DNA from: Alphaproteobacteria bacterium LSUCC0684
GTDB taxonomy: Bacteria; Pseudomonadota; Alphaproteobacteria; Puniceispirillales; UBA1172
Assembly: GCA_041228335.1 (NCBI GenBank)
Contig: CP166130.1
Location: forward strand, 1,574,638 to 1,638,637
DNA: 64,000 bases
Reading direction: 5' to 3'
Positions 37,641 to 47,029 of the stretch are shown piece after piece. Both the position numbers and the translations under genes were made by a program. A model generated the notes under the pieces. That model worked only from the letters and a program-made list of their open reading frames with translations. It was not told where the DNA came from and ran no database searches. Position 1 is the stretch's first letter; each line of letters opens with the position of its first letter.

Positions 37641-39443
37641 CTAAACCAGAACCATGCCTTCTTCGGAGACCGGTGCTGCCACCTTGTCCTGCGGCCCGAG
37701 AAGCATTTGATTATGCGCCGCACCCGACGGGATCATCGGGAAACAGTTTTCTTCCTTGGCAACACGGATATCGGCGAGAACCGGGCCGTTGGTTGCGAGC
37801 ATTTCATCAATCACGCTGTCGAGATCATCAACGCTTTCCGCGCGAAGGCCGGTCATGCCAAAACAATCCGCAAGCTTGATGAAATCCGGCAGGGATTCCG
37901 AATAGCTTTCGGAATACCGCCCGCCATGGATCAACTCCTGCCACTGGCGGACCATGCCCATCCATTCGTTATTGATGATGAACACCTTCACCGGCAGATT
38001 GTACTGCGCGAGGGTTGAAAGCTCCTGCATGTTCATCATGAACGATGCTTCGCCCGAAATATCAATCACCAGCCCGTCCGGGTTGCCGATCTGAACCCCC
38101 ATGGCCGCCGGAAGGCCGTAACCCATGGTGCCGAGCCCGCCCGACGTCATCCAGCGGTTCGGGTTCTCAAAGCCGAAATACTGCGCCGCCCACATCTGAT
38201 GCTGGCCGACTTCGGTTGTCACGAAGGCATCCATGCCTTTCGTCTTTTCCCAGAGGCGGTGGATGGCATATTGCGGCTTGATGATCTTGTCGGACTGATC
38301 ATATCCAAGGCAGTTGATCGACTTCCAGCTGTTGATTTTCTTCCACCAGGCGTCAAGCGCGGTTTTGTCCGGCGCAAATTTTATCGCCTTGAGTTCCTTG
38401 ATCAGCATCTCGATCGCCTCACCCGCGTCGCCGACAATCGGCAGATCGACCTGAATGTTCTTGTTGATGGAGGACGGATCAATATCGATATGGATCCGCT
38501 TTGAGCCGGGAGAAAACTCACTCGTCTTGCCGGTCACCCTGTCGTCGAAACGGGCACCGATATTGAGCATCACATCGCAGTTATACATGGCCAGATTGGC
38601 CTCATAGGTGCCATGCATCCCCAGCATGCCGAGAAAATGGCTGTCCGATGCCGGCAGGGTACCAAGCCCCATCAGGGTCAGGGTTGTCGGAAATCCGGTA
38701 AGGGCTACAAGTTCACGAAGACGGTCGGAGGCTTTCGGACCGGCATTGATGATGCCGCCGCCGCCGTAGATCACCGGCTGCCTGGCCGAGGCCAGCATTT
38801 CCGCCGCCTCGCGGATCAATGCCTTATCGGGTGTTGTCCGCGGCTTGTAGCGGCGTGTCGTCTCCTCAACCCGGGCCGGGGTCAGGGTGACATCGGCAAG
38901 CTGGATATCCTTGGGCAGATCAACCACCACCGGCCCTGGCCGCCCGGTCGAGGCGACGTGGAAAGCCTCCCGCAGCGTGGCGCAGAGCCTGGTGCTGTCC
39001 TTGACCAGATAATTATGCTTGGTGCAGGGGCGGGTAATGCCCGTCGTATCGGCTTCCTGGAACGCGTCATTGCCGATCAGATGCGTTGGCACCTGCCCGG
39101 TCAGACATAAGACAGGGATCGAGTCCATGAGCGCATCGGTAAGCCCGGTCACGGCGTTCGTCGCCCCGGGGCCGGAGGTCACGAGAACGACGCCCGTCTT
39201 GCCGGTGGAGCGGGCATAGCCCTCGGCAGCGTGAACCGCCGCCTGCTCATGGCGAACCAGAACATGGCGGATCGCGTTGCTTTTGAAAATCGCATCATAG
39301 ATAGGAAGGACTGCCCCGCCGGGATAGCCGAAAATGACCTCAACGCCCTCATCTTCCAGTACCCGGAGGATAGCCTCGGCGCCGGAAATGGTCATGGTCT
39401 CTGCCGCGGTATCGCTGGCGGTATTTTCGGTCTTGCCGGTCAT
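37641..39443 (-). CDS. ilvB: IlvB/IlvI, acetolactate synthase large subunit
   Basis: A 600-residue thiamine-diphosphate enzyme catalysing the first common step of branched-chain synthesis. GYPGGAVLPIYDAI and the cofactor-activating glutamate in LVRHEQAAVHAAEGYARSTGK lie in the N-terminal domain; GEASFMMNMQEL...INNEWMGMVRQW is the diphosphate-binding motif. The usual GDG is GEA, a form I recall from alphaproteobacterial enzymes. The ATG at 39443 follows AAGGAGAG. It begins the ilvBHC set downstream of miaA. Confidence 0.97.
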   Translation of the reverse strand: MTGKTENTASDTAAETMTISGAEAILRVLEDEGVEVIFGYPGGAVLPIYDAIFKSNAIRHVLVRHEQAAVHAAEGYARSTGKTGVVLVTSGPGATNAVTGLTDALMDSIPVLCLTGQVPTHLIGNDAFQEADTTGITRPCTKHNYLVKDSTRLCATLREAFHVASTGRPGPVVVDLPKDIQLADVTLTPARVEETTRRYKPRTTPDKALIREAAEMLASARQPVIYGGGGIINAGPKASDRLRELVALTGFPTTLTLMGLGTLPASDSHFLGMLGMHGTYEANLAMYNCDVMLNIGARFDDRVTGKTSEFSPGSKRIHIDIDPSSINKNIQVDLPIVGDAGEAIEMLIKELKAIKFAPDKTALDAWWKKINSWKSINCLGYDQSDKIIKPQYAIHRLWEKTKGMDAFVTTEVGQHQMWAAQYFGFENPNRWMTSGGLGTMGYGLPAAMGVQIGNPDGLVIDISGEASFMMNMQELSTLAQYNLPVKVFIINNEWMGMVRQWQELIHGGRYSESYSESLPDFIKLADCFGMTGLRAESVDDLDSVIDEMLATNGPVLADIRVAKEENCFPMIPSGAAHNQMLLGPQDKVAAPVSEEGMVLV

Positions 39444-39502
39444 GGCCTCGTCTCTCCTTAGCATACAAGCGTCATGTCTAAATCAATCCAAAAACAAAGC
39501 AA

Positions 39503-39524
39503 GCAAAACGCCTGGTCTCCCAGG
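39503..39524 (-). terminator. Possible terminator or attenuator hairpin between miaA and ilvB
   Basis: On the minus strand CCTGG-GAGA-CCAGG (39524-39511), a five-base stem with a GNRA tetraloop, is followed by CGTTTTGCTTGCTTTGTTTTTGG. It lies 75 bases after the miaA stop and about 70 before ilvB. It could end miaA transcription or attenuate ilv expression. The stem is short, so confidence is limited. Confidence 0.4.
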
Positions 39525-39598
39525 GGTCATGCCTGCGCCGGATGATGCTGAATTTCAGTATCGTAATGATCTTGTTTTTTCATATGTGCCGCGTGACG

Positions 39599-40549
39599 TC
39601 AACCCTTAAAAACAACTTTTGACAAGATTTTATCAAAAAAACTTTCCGAATATTGCTCACCGAACCGGGATTTTTCACAAAACATGGCTGAAAACTGATG
39701 CCGGAACCAGGTGATCTGCCGTTTGGCGTAGCGGCGGGTGTCGCGGCAGGCAAGTTGGGCCGCCTCTTCCTGCGACAAGAGGCCCCGGGTGAACTCCAGC
39801 AGCGGCGGCAGGCCGACGGCTTTCATCAACGGCAGGGACGGATCAAGATCACGCGCGGCAAATCTTCTGGCTTCGTCAATCGCGCCGTTTTCCAGCATCC
39901 GGGGAAGGCGGGCGTCAATTCTGGCGTAGAGTTCCGCCCGCTCCGGCATCACCAGCACCGTCTGAAACGGGCCGGGCAGCGCGCCTTCGGGCGGGGCCTG
40001 CTGCAATTCGCTGAGCTTCTGGCCGGTGGCCATGGCGACTTCCATGCCCCGCACCAGCCTTTGGCTGTCGCCGTCCTCAAGCCGTCCGGCAAGGTCAGGG
40101 TCGTAGGCGGCCAGCTTTTCCCGAAAGGCCCTGCCCCCAAGTTCACGATGCAAGGCGGTGGCCTTGTCGCGGATTTCAGGCGGAATATCGGGAAGAGGCG
40201 TGATACCGGAAAGCGCCGCCCTTATATAAAGCCCGGTGCCGCCGACAAGTACCGGCACGCGCCCCCGGCCACGGATTTCAGCGACGGTCTTGCGTGTCAT
40301 GTCGAGCCAGCGCGCCACCGAGCAGCGCTCGGCGCCATCAAGGACGGCATAATTGTGATGTGGCACCGCCTCTCTTTCCGCCATGGAGGGAACAGCGGTC
40401 AAGCAGGGCAGGTCACGATATACCTGCATGCTGTCGGCATTGACGATCTCGCCATCACCCCGCATCGCGAGGTTGAGCGCCAGCGCGGATTTACCGCTGG
40501 CGGTGGGGCCGGCAAGAATGATGACAGGGCGATTTTCTTCCATGGACAT
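39599..40549 (-). CDS. miaA: MiaA, tRNA dimethylallyltransferase
   Basis: A 316-residue enzyme adding the dimethylallyl group to A37 of tRNAs reading UNN codons. The P-loop is ILAGPTASGKSALAL (about 11-25), followed by GEIVNADSMQVYRDL and VLVGGTGLYIRAALSGI. DTRRYAKRQITWFRHQ is the C-terminal tRNA-contact motif. The start is either the ATG at 40549 or one at 40543; the latter has better ribosome-binding-site spacing. It is divergent from serB. Confidence 0.95.
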   Translation of the reverse strand: MSMEENRPVIILAGPTASGKSALALNLAMRGDGEIVNADSMQVYRDLPCLTAVPSMAEREAVPHHNYAVLDGAERCSVARWLDMTRKTVAEIRGRGRVPVLVGGTGLYIRAALSGITPLPDIPPEIRDKATALHRELGGRAFREKLAAYDPDLAGRLEDGDSQRLVRGMEVAMATGQKLSELQQAPPEGALPGPFQTVLVMPERAELYARIDARLPRMLENGAIDEARRFAARDLDPSLPLMKAVGLPPLLEFTRGLLSQEEAAQLACRDTRRYAKRQITWFRHQFSAMFCEKSRFGEQYSESFFDKILSKVVFKG

Positions 40550-40579
40550 ACCCTAGCCGATACGCCATAAGAAGTGATC

Positions 40580-41464
40580 ATGCAATATGTCGCGATCCTC
40601 ACCACGTCCGAGACCACCCCCCTGCCCGTATCGGCAGAGACAGATCTTGCCCGGGCGCTGAGCGCGCAAGGGGCGGAGGTCGGCGATGGCCACCTCCTCT
40701 GGCCCGGGCTTGCGGTTGAGATTCATATTGAGTGTAGATCACCGCTTAAAGGCGCGGAGCTCAACCTGCCCTTCCCGGCTGATATCAATATTCTGCCTTC
40801 GGCAGGGCGGCGGAAATCTCTCCTGATTGCGGATATGGACAGCACGATCATCACGTCGGAATCCCTTGATGATCTGGCCCGCCTCAGCGGCAAAGGTGAC
40901 GACGTCGCGGCGATTACCGCCAGATCCATTCGCGGCGAACTTGATTTTTCCGCGTCCCTCATGGAACGGGTCCGGATGATTGGCGGCCAGCCCGACCACC
41001 TGATCCGGCAGATCATCAATGAGGTTGAATACACCCCCGGGGCCGAGGTTTTGCTGGCCACGATGAAAGCCCATGGCGCCCATGCGATCCTGGCATCGGG
41101 CGGATTCACCTTCCTGACACGGATCGTTGCGCAAAAACTCGGTTTTGATGAGCATTACGCTAATGAGCTTATCATCAGGGACGGGCTGATCACCGGTGAG
41201 GTTGCGCTCCCCATCCTTGACCAGAACGCCAAGGCGACACGTCTTGAAGTGGCGACACGCGAGCTCGGCCTCCGCCCGGATGACGTCGCCACGATCGGTG
41301 ATGGCGCCAATGATCGGGGCATGACCATGGCAGCAGGGCTTGGCGTTGCCTATAGAGGAAAGCCGGCCCTTAAAGACGTGGCCGACGCCTGCCTTGACCA
41401 CGCGGATCTGCGCGGCCTCCTGTGGCTGCAAGGATATGACAAGACCGAAATGGTGCTGCCCTGA
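40580..41464 (+). CDS. serB: SerB, phosphoserine phosphatase
   Basis: A 294-residue HAD-superfamily enzyme for the last step of serine synthesis. The nucleophile motif is LIADMDSTIITSES (DxDxT/S), then ASGGFTFLTRIVAQKLG and GDGANDRGMTMAAGLGVAYRGKP, the DGAND metal motif of SerB. An N-terminal ACT-like region of about 75 residues precedes the phosphatase domain. The ATG at 40580 behind AAGAAG is preferred over a GTG at 40574. A good terminator follows. Confidence 0.94.
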   Translation: MQYVAILTTSETTPLPVSAETDLARALSAQGAEVGDGHLLWPGLAVEIHIECRSPLKGAELNLPFPADINILPSAGRRKSLLIADMDSTIITSESLDDLARLSGKGDDVAAITARSIRGELDFSASLMERVRMIGGQPDHLIRQIINEVEYTPGAEVLLATMKAHGAHAILASGGFTFLTRIVAQKLGFDEHYANELIIRDGLITGEVALPILDQNAKATRLEVATRELGLRPDDVATIGDGANDRGMTMAAGLGVAYRGKPALKDVADACLDHADLRGLLWLQGYDKTEMVLP

Positions 41465-41528
41465 GGCTTGCCTGAACACCCCCGGGCTGGGGCATGATCA
41501 GGTGATGGAAACTGCCCCCATGAACGAG

Positions 41529-41556
41529 AAGGGCGACCCGAAGACCGCCCTTTTCC
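41529..41556 (+). terminator. Rho-independent terminator after serB
   Basis: Stem AAGGGCG (41529-41535) with CGCCCTT (41546-41552), ten-base loop, ending in a TTTTCC run. It lies in the convergent gap between serB and the htrA gene. Confidence 0.7.
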
Positions 41557-41589
41557 TTATTCATGATCTGGCTTTGTGCCAGGGGGTGT

Positions 41590-43065
41590 CTATTCGAGGG
41601 GGATTGCGACAAACCGCTCCCGGCCGCCGCGACGAACCAGAAGAAGGACCGAGGATTTCTTCTGCTCCCGCGCTTCCCTGATGCCTTCGGTCAGATCCTT
41701 GACCATCATGATCTGGGTCTGGCCGATCCGCCGGATAACATCGCCCCTGGTAATTCCGCGTACCGCCGCCGGGCTTCCATCGACAACTTCGGTGACGATG
41801 ACGCCGTTGAGCGGATTGCCGTTGACTTCCTCAGGCAACTCGTACTCCTTTCTTGCCGCATCATCGATCGGCGCGACAGAAAAGCCGAGGCTGGCGAAAT
41901 CATGGGGGCTGTCCTGCCGCTGGACCCCGCCTGAAAGCAGGCCGTTCTTTTCCGCCTGTTCCAGCTCACCAAGGGTGATTTTCAGAGTCAGGGGCTTGCC
42001 TTCACGCAGGACATCGACCTCGACTTCCTTGCCGATCGAGGTCTCGGCGACAATGCGCGGCAGGCTACGCATATCCTCAATCACCTTGCCGTCAAAGCGC
42101 AGCACCACGTCACCGGCGCGGACGCCGCCCGCATCGGCGGGACCATCGGGATGAACCGATGACACAAGGGCGCCGTTTTCATTTTCAAGGCCAAGGCTTT
42201 CGGCGATATCCGGGGTGATTTCCTGAATGAAGACCCCGAGCCATCCCCGGCGGGTGCGGCCATATTCCTCAAGCTGGGTTACCACATTGCCGGCAAGATT
42301 GGAGGCAATCGCAAAACCGATCCCGACCGACCCGCCGGTCTGCGAGAAAATGGCGGTGTTTATCCCGACAACCTCACCATCAAGATTGAAGAGCGGGCCG
42401 CCGGAATTGCCGCGGTTGATCGACGCATCGGTCTGAATGAAATCATCATAGGGGCCGGAGCCGATATCCCTGCCCCGGGCAGAGACTATGCCCGCGGTCA
42501 CCGTGCCCCCAAGACCAAAGGGGTTGCCGATGGCCAGCACCCAGTCCCCGACACGCAGCTTGTCGCTGTTCCCGAAGGATACCGCCTGAAGCTCCTTGCC
42601 CTTGGGATCGATCTTGAGCACCGCGATATCGGTCTTGGGATCGCGGCCGAGAAGTTCGGCATCATAGGTCTCATCGTTCCATAGCGTCACGCGGATTTCA
42701 TCCGCTTCTTCGATGACGTGGTTGTTGGTAACGACAATTCCTTTCGGATCCACAATGAAGCCGGACCCAAGAGCCTGGGCCTGGCGCTTGCTGTCACGGT
42801 TGCGGAATTCTTCAAGAAAATCCTCAAACGGCGAGCCGGGCGGGAATTGCGGGAAATTGTTGTTCTGATTCTGAATAACGGTGGTGGTTGAGATATTGAC
42901 CACCGCGGGGCTGAGCTGTTCGGCCAGATCGGCAAAACTTTCCGGGCGGTCCGCCGCGGATACGGGAATGATCCAGGCCACCATGAACAACATTGCCATC
43001 GTCCCGACCGCAAGACGCATCCGGGCAAAGGAAAATATATGGATTGGTGTCGTCAGTAGCATCAT
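41590..43065 (-). CDS. DegP/HtrA (Do) family periplasmic serine protease
   Basis: A 491-residue envelope protease. An N-terminal signal sequence or anchor (about 17-37, ending VSAA) is followed by the trypsin-like domain with H116 (TNNHVIEE), D146 (TDIAVLKID) and S221 (NRGNSGGPLF), and two PDZ domains (about 245-340 with GVFIQEITPDIAESLG, and about 400-490). The start at 43065 follows AGGAGAAG; the longer frame to 43149 has no support. It is third in hflK-hflC-htrA, a common proteolysis cluster in alphaproteobacteria. It could be named degP, degQ or mucD, which sequence alone does not separate. Confidence 0.94.
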   Translation of the reverse strand: MMLLTTPIHIFSFARMRLAVGTMAMLFMVAWIIPVSAADRPESFADLAEQLSPAVVNISTTTVIQNQNNNFPQFPPGSPFEDFLEEFRNRDSKRQAQALGSGFIVDPKGIVVTNNHVIEEADEIRVTLWNDETYDAELLGRDPKTDIAVLKIDPKGKELQAVSFGNSDKLRVGDWVLAIGNPFGLGGTVTAGIVSARGRDIGSGPYDDFIQTDASINRGNSGGPLFNLDGEVVGINTAIFSQTGGSVGIGFAIASNLAGNVVTQLEEYGRTRRGWLGVFIQEITPDIAESLGLENENGALVSSVHPDGPADAGGVRAGDVVLRFDGKVIEDMRSLPRIVAETSIGKEVEVDVLREGKPLTLKITLGELEQAEKNGLLSGGVQRQDSPHDFASLGFSVAPIDDAARKEYELPEEVNGNPLNGVIVTEVVDGSPAAVRGITRGDVIRRIGQTQIMMVKDLTEGIREAREQKKSSVLLLVRRGGRERFVAIPLE

Positions 43066-43169
43066 CTTCTCCTGATAATGACGTAATGCATATGTTTCGC
43101 CTGAAAAAATGGCAGGGATACGGCCATAATCAGTCATATCCCTGCGCAATTCGCCTGAAACCAGGCAGG

Positions 43170-44042
43170 TTATCTGGCTACGCCGGATTTATTGCCGAAG
43201 AAGCGGAAGAATTCGCTGTCCGGCGAGATCACAAGTGAGGTTCCATCCTGGCGGAAGCTTTCGCGATAGGCCTGCATGGACCGGTAGAAGGCGAAGAATT
43301 CCTCATCCTCGCCAAAGGCATCGGCATAGATACGGATGGATTTCGCGTCACCCTCACCACGTTCGATTTCGCTTTCGCGGCGGGCTTCAGCCAGCATAAC
43401 TGTCCGCTGCTTGTCGGCATCGGCGCGGATTTTCTGGGCTTCTTCCTCACCGGTGGCGCGGAATTCCTTGGCTTCACGCTCACGTTCGGATTTCATCCGG
43501 TTGAAAATATTCTGGGACGTAGCATCGGGGTAGTCCGCACGCCTGATCCGGACATCGACAATCTCAAGCCCGAGGCTTTCCGCCGAAAGATTAACCTCCT
43601 CCCGGATGGAGCGGATAATCTCACTCCGGGCATCCGAGAGGATGCTGAGCAGGGTTTCACCCCCGAGCACACGGCGCACGGATGAGTCGATCATGGCATC
43701 AAGACGCTGTTCAACACCGCGAACATTCCGGACGGTCTGATAAAACAGCAGCGGGTCCATGATGCGGAACCGGGCATAGGTATCGACTTCAAGTCGCTTC
43801 TGATCGGCGAGGATGACTTCCTCGCTGTCGGAAGAAACCATGGAGAGTACCCGGTTTTCATAAAAGACGACGTTCTGGATAAAAGGCAGTTTCCAGTTGA
43901 GCCCGGGCTCCTGAATGGTTCGCTTGGGCTCACCAAACTGAAGCACAATACCCTGCTGGGTCTGCTCAACAACAAAAAGACTGTTGATACCGAGAAAACC
44001 AAGAACAACAAGAACGATAATCGAGACGGTAGATGTTTTCAT
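43170..44042 (-). CDS. hflC: HflC, FtsH protease modulator
   Basis: A 290-residue SPFH/band-7 protein with one N-terminal membrane helix (STVSIIVLVVLGFLGINSLFVV), then QTQQGIVLQFGEPKRTIQEPGLNWKLPF typical of HflC, and a charged coiled-coil MKSEREREAKEFRATGEEEAQKIRADAD. With HflK it forms the large periplasmic cage around FtsH. The ATG at 44042, 10 bases after the hflK stop, has AGGAAA upstream; a longer frame overlaps hflK. Confidence 0.94.
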   Translation of the reverse strand: MKTSTVSIIVLVVLGFLGINSLFVVEQTQQGIVLQFGEPKRTIQEPGLNWKLPFIQNVVFYENRVLSMVSSDSEEVILADQKRLEVDTYARFRIMDPLLFYQTVRNVRGVEQRLDAMIDSSVRRVLGGETLLSILSDARSEIIRSIREEVNLSAESLGLEIVDVRIRRADYPDATSQNIFNRMKSEREREAKEFRATGEEEAQKIRADADKQRTVMLAEARRESEIERGEGDAKSIRIYADAFGEDEEFFAFYRSMQAYRESFRQDGTSLVISPDSEFFRFFGNKSGVAR

Positions 44043-44052
44043 GACGGGTTTC

Positions 44053-45150
44053 CTACGGGGTCTTCTTGTTGATTTCAGGAAGGGCGAGATACGGCACCAC
44101 GCCAGGGCCACCTGTACCCTGATCGATGATCACCTTGTCGACATTGGAGAGAATTTCCTCAAGGGTTTCGATATAGATGCGTTCCTTGGTCACGTCCTTG
44201 TTGGCAAGATAGGCCGAATACACCTGACGGAAGCGTGACGCATCACCTTCGGCCTGGCTGACCACCTGGGCGGCATATGCCTCAGCTTCGGCAATGATGC
44301 GCGCGGCTTCACCTCGGGCCCGGGGCACGACATCGTTGCGGTAGGCTTCCGCCTCGTTCTTGAGCCGGTCCTTGTCCTGACGCGCACGCTGAACTTCGTT
44401 GAAGGCATCGATAACGTCACGAGGGGGATCGACGGCCAGAAGCTGCACCTCACGAACAATCACGCCGGCTTCGTATTCATTCAGCAGATCCTGCAGGCGG
44501 GTCTTGGCTTCGGACTGGATCTGCTGGCGGCCATCGGTGAGGGCAAACTGGATATCGACGCCGCCGACAATTTCACGCATCACGCTTTCAGCGGCAACCT
44601 TTGTCGTTTCTTCCGGATCGGCGAGATTGAAAAGGAACTGCCCGGCATCACCAATACGCCAGAAAACCACGAAATCAATATCAACGATATTCTCATCACC
44701 GGTGATCATCTGGCTTTCGGAAGGGATGTCACGGCGGGTATTGGCCCCGCCCCGGCCCAGATTCTGAAACCCGATATCGATACGGTTGTCGCGGGTGACC
44801 TCAGGGGTCAGGACGGTTTCTATCGGATAGGGAAGATGATAATGGAGGCCGGGCGACGTTGTTGCCGTCCATTCTCCAAAACGCAGGACCACGCCCTGCT
44901 GCTGCGGATTGACGCGGTAAAAGCCGGACAGAAGCCAGAGCGTAAAAAGCACAAGGAGAATAAGCTGGATCGTACGCTTGCTGCCGATACCGCCTGGAAC
45001 CATTTTGGTGAAGCGTTCCCTGCCTTCGCGCAACACGTCATCGAATTCCGGGGGGCGATTGCCACCGAAGGGTGATCCTCCACCTGGCTTTTTCGGTCCA
45101 CTTCCCCATGGGCCGCCGCCATCGCCATTTCCTTGATTGTTCCAGGGCAT
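44053..45150 (-). CDS. hflK: HflK, FtsH protease modulator
   Basis: A 365-residue SPFH/band-7 protein. It opens MPWNNQGNGDGGGPWGSGPKKPGGG, the glycine-rich cytoplasmic lead typical of HflK, then one membrane helix (IQLILLVLFTLWLLSGFYRV) and NPQQQGVVLRFGEWTAT. The ATG at 45150 has GCGGAG at good spacing and is preferred over 45180. It is divergent from mrp with a 180-base shared upstream region. Confidence 0.94.
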   Translation of the reverse strand: MPWNNQGNGDGGGPWGSGPKKPGGGSPFGGNRPPEFDDVLREGRERFTKMVPGGIGSKRTIQLILLVLFTLWLLSGFYRVNPQQQGVVLRFGEWTATTSPGLHYHLPYPIETVLTPEVTRDNRIDIGFQNLGRGGANTRRDIPSESQMITGDENIVDIDFVVFWRIGDAGQFLFNLADPEETTKVAAESVMREIVGGVDIQFALTDGRQQIQSEAKTRLQDLLNEYEAGVIVREVQLLAVDPPRDVIDAFNEVQRARQDKDRLKNEAEAYRNDVVPRARGEAARIIAEAEAYAAQVVSQAEGDASRFRQVYSAYLANKDVTKERIYIETLEEILSNVDKVIIDQGTGGPGVVPYLALPEINKKTP

Positions 45151-45330
45151 CTGTTTCTCCGCTTCTTGATCCTGCGACATGATGCACCGGCCGTGACAGC
45201 GAGTAAATCATATCAGAACCTTGTCATATCCTATCGCTCTTTACATATTTGTATTAAGACGGTTGATTTCAAGCACAATATCAAGCGAAGTTTTCGATTT
45301 TCAACAGGTTTTCCTTTTTCAGGGGCAGGC

Positions 45331-46452
45331 ATGACACAGACACTTTCTCAAGAAGACGTACTCAAGGCGCTCTCCTCGGTTTCACTGGATGGCGAGGTGA
45401 TTGACCTTGTCGCAAGAGGCCAGATTTCAGGAGTAATCATCAAGGAAGGTCATATCGGCTTCAGCCTTGAGATCGATCCCGCCGATGCCAGCGCTGCCGC
45501 GCCGCTGAAAAACGCCGCCGAAAGCGTGGTGCTTGCCCTGCCGGGGGTGCTTTCCGCCACCGCCATGCTCACCGCACACAGCAAGCCGAAGCCTCAAGGA
45601 GGCGAGGCGCCTTCCCAGGGGCACACGCATCAGGGGCATCACCATGGCGGCGAGAACGACATGCATCAGCCGGCAACGCATGTCATCGCCGTTGCCTCGG
45701 GCAAGGGGGGCGTGGGCAAATCCACCACCGCCATCAATCTGGCGCTGGCCTTCCAGTCCCTTGGCAAGACCGTGGCCATTCTGGATGCCGATATCTATGG
45801 CCCGTCCCTGCCCCGGCTGCTGGGGCTGAACCGCAAGCCCACCGCGGAAAACAACAAGCTGATCCCGCTTGATGCCTATGGGCTGAAAGCCATGTCCATC
45901 GGGTTTCTGGTCGATGAAGACGCGCCGACCATCTGGCGCGGCCCCATGGTCATGTCCGCGCTGGAACAGATGCTCCGGGATGTCGCCTGGGGCGAGCCGG
46001 ACATTCTGGTGATCGACATGCCGCCGGGAACGGGCGATGCCCAGCTTACCCTGTCGCAGCGGGCGAAACTTGCCGGCGCGGTGATCGTTTCAACACCGCA
46101 GGATCTGGCGCTGATTGATGCCCGCAAGGGGCTGAACATGTTCCGCAAGGTCAATGTGCCCGTGCTGGGGATCATTGAAAACATGAGCTATTTCATCTGC
46201 CCGTCCTGCGGGGAGAATTCACCCATCTTCGGCCATGGCGGCGCCGAAGCGGAAGCCCGCAAACTCGGCCTGCCCTTTCTCGGCAAGATCCCGCTGGAGA
46301 TGGAAATCAGGGCGACGGCCGATGCCGGCACGCCGATCGTCGCAAGCCAGCCGGAAAGCAGCCATGCCGAAGCCTACCGAAAGATAGCCGAAACCCTGCT
46401 CGCAAGCCTGCCGGAAAGCGCCAAACCAGCGCCGAGGATCACCATTAATTAA
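45331..46452 (+). CDS. mrp: Mrp/ApbC family Fe-S cluster carrier ATPase
   Basis: A 373-residue P-loop NTPase that carries and delivers [4Fe-4S] clusters. An N-terminal MIP18/DUF59-like domain (about 5-82) is joined by a linker to the ATPase domain, with the deviant Walker A GKGGVGKST (124-132), DADIYGPSLPRLLG and DMPPGTGDAQLT. The bridging cysteines are C290 and C293 in FICPSCGE. The linker (about 98-112) is rich in histidine. The ATG at 45331 follows AGGGG; a longer frame from 45133 enters hflK and is rejected. Confidence 0.93.
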   Translation: MTQTLSQEDVLKALSSVSLDGEVIDLVARGQISGVIIKEGHIGFSLEIDPADASAAAPLKNAAESVVLALPGVLSATAMLTAHSKPKPQGGEAPSQGHTHQGHHHGGENDMHQPATHVIAVASGKGGVGKSTTAINLALAFQSLGKTVAILDADIYGPSLPRLLGLNRKPTAENNKLIPLDAYGLKAMSIGFLVDEDAPTIWRGPMVMSALEQMLRDVAWGEPDILVIDMPPGTGDAQLTLSQRAKLAGAVIVSTPQDLALIDARKGLNMFRKVNVPVLGIIENMSYFICPSCGENSPIFGHGGAEAEARKLGLPFLGKIPLEMEIRATADAGTPIVASQPESSHAEAYRKIAETLLASLPESAKPAPRITIN

Positions 46453-46492
46453 TAGCCGGCAAATTAATGGCCGGGTGACGCGGGTATCTGCC

Positions 46493-47029
46493 CTATCGAT
46501 ACGGCTCAGGATGGAGGCGTTCGAGCGTCACATAGGCATAAGATGGCAAATCTCCTTCAGCCGGGATCGTCTCACGGCTGGTTTCCCGCCAGTCCGAAGA
46601 GATGATTTCAGGAAAGCGGGCCGCGCCTTCGGGGGAAAGATCAACCTCGGTGAGCTCAATCCTGCTGGTCTGGGCAAGAAACGTGCAGTAGATATCGCCG
46701 CCACCGAAAATGATGATCTCCTGCCCGCGTGATGCGTCTTCACCGATCCATTCCGCCGCTGCCTTCAGCGCCGCTTCGGCATCGTGAACGGGGATGACGC
46801 CTTCGGGATTAAAGTCAGGCGAGCGTGTCAGGACGATATTGGCCCGCCCCGGCAAGGGACGGCCGATGGACTGGTAGGTTCGCCGCCCCATGATAAGCGG
46901 CTTGCCCATGGTCAGCGCCTTGACCCGCGGCAGATCACCCGGCAGATGCCAGAGCAGTTTTTCCCCGTCGCCAATGACGCTATTCCGTGCCATCGCCACC
47001 ACCGCCACCAAGGGATATTTCGCCCCCAT
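46493..47029 (-). CDS. folA: FolA, dihydrofolate reductase
   Basis: A 178-residue DHFR. VVAMARNSVIGDGEKLLWHLPGDL is the substrate-binding entry (with the D/E position in LPGDLPRVK), MGRRTYQSIGRPLPGRANIVLTR the cofactor loop and IIFGGGDIYCTFL the conserved GG turn. Its ATG overlaps the thyA stop by one base (TGATG), so the enzyme that regenerates tetrahydrofolate is coupled to the one that oxidises it. Confidence 0.95.
   Translation of the reverse strand: MGAKYPLVAVVAMARNSVIGDGEKLLWHLPGDLPRVKALTMGKPLIMGRRTYQSIGRPLPGRANIVLTRSPDFNPEGVIPVHDAEAALKAAAEWIGEDASRGQEIIIFGGGDIYCTFLAQTSRIELTEVDLSPEGAARFPEIISSDWRETSRETIPAEGDLPSYAYVTLERLHPEPYR

Noticed and set aside
39527-39583. 18-residue leader peptide for ilvB attenuation
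   Set aside because: No run of Ile, Val or Leu codons and no ribosome-binding site; composition is His/Gln-rich.
45133-45330. N-terminal extension of Mrp from 45133
   Set aside because: These codons run antisense into hflK, and the family start with a ribosome-binding site is at 45331.
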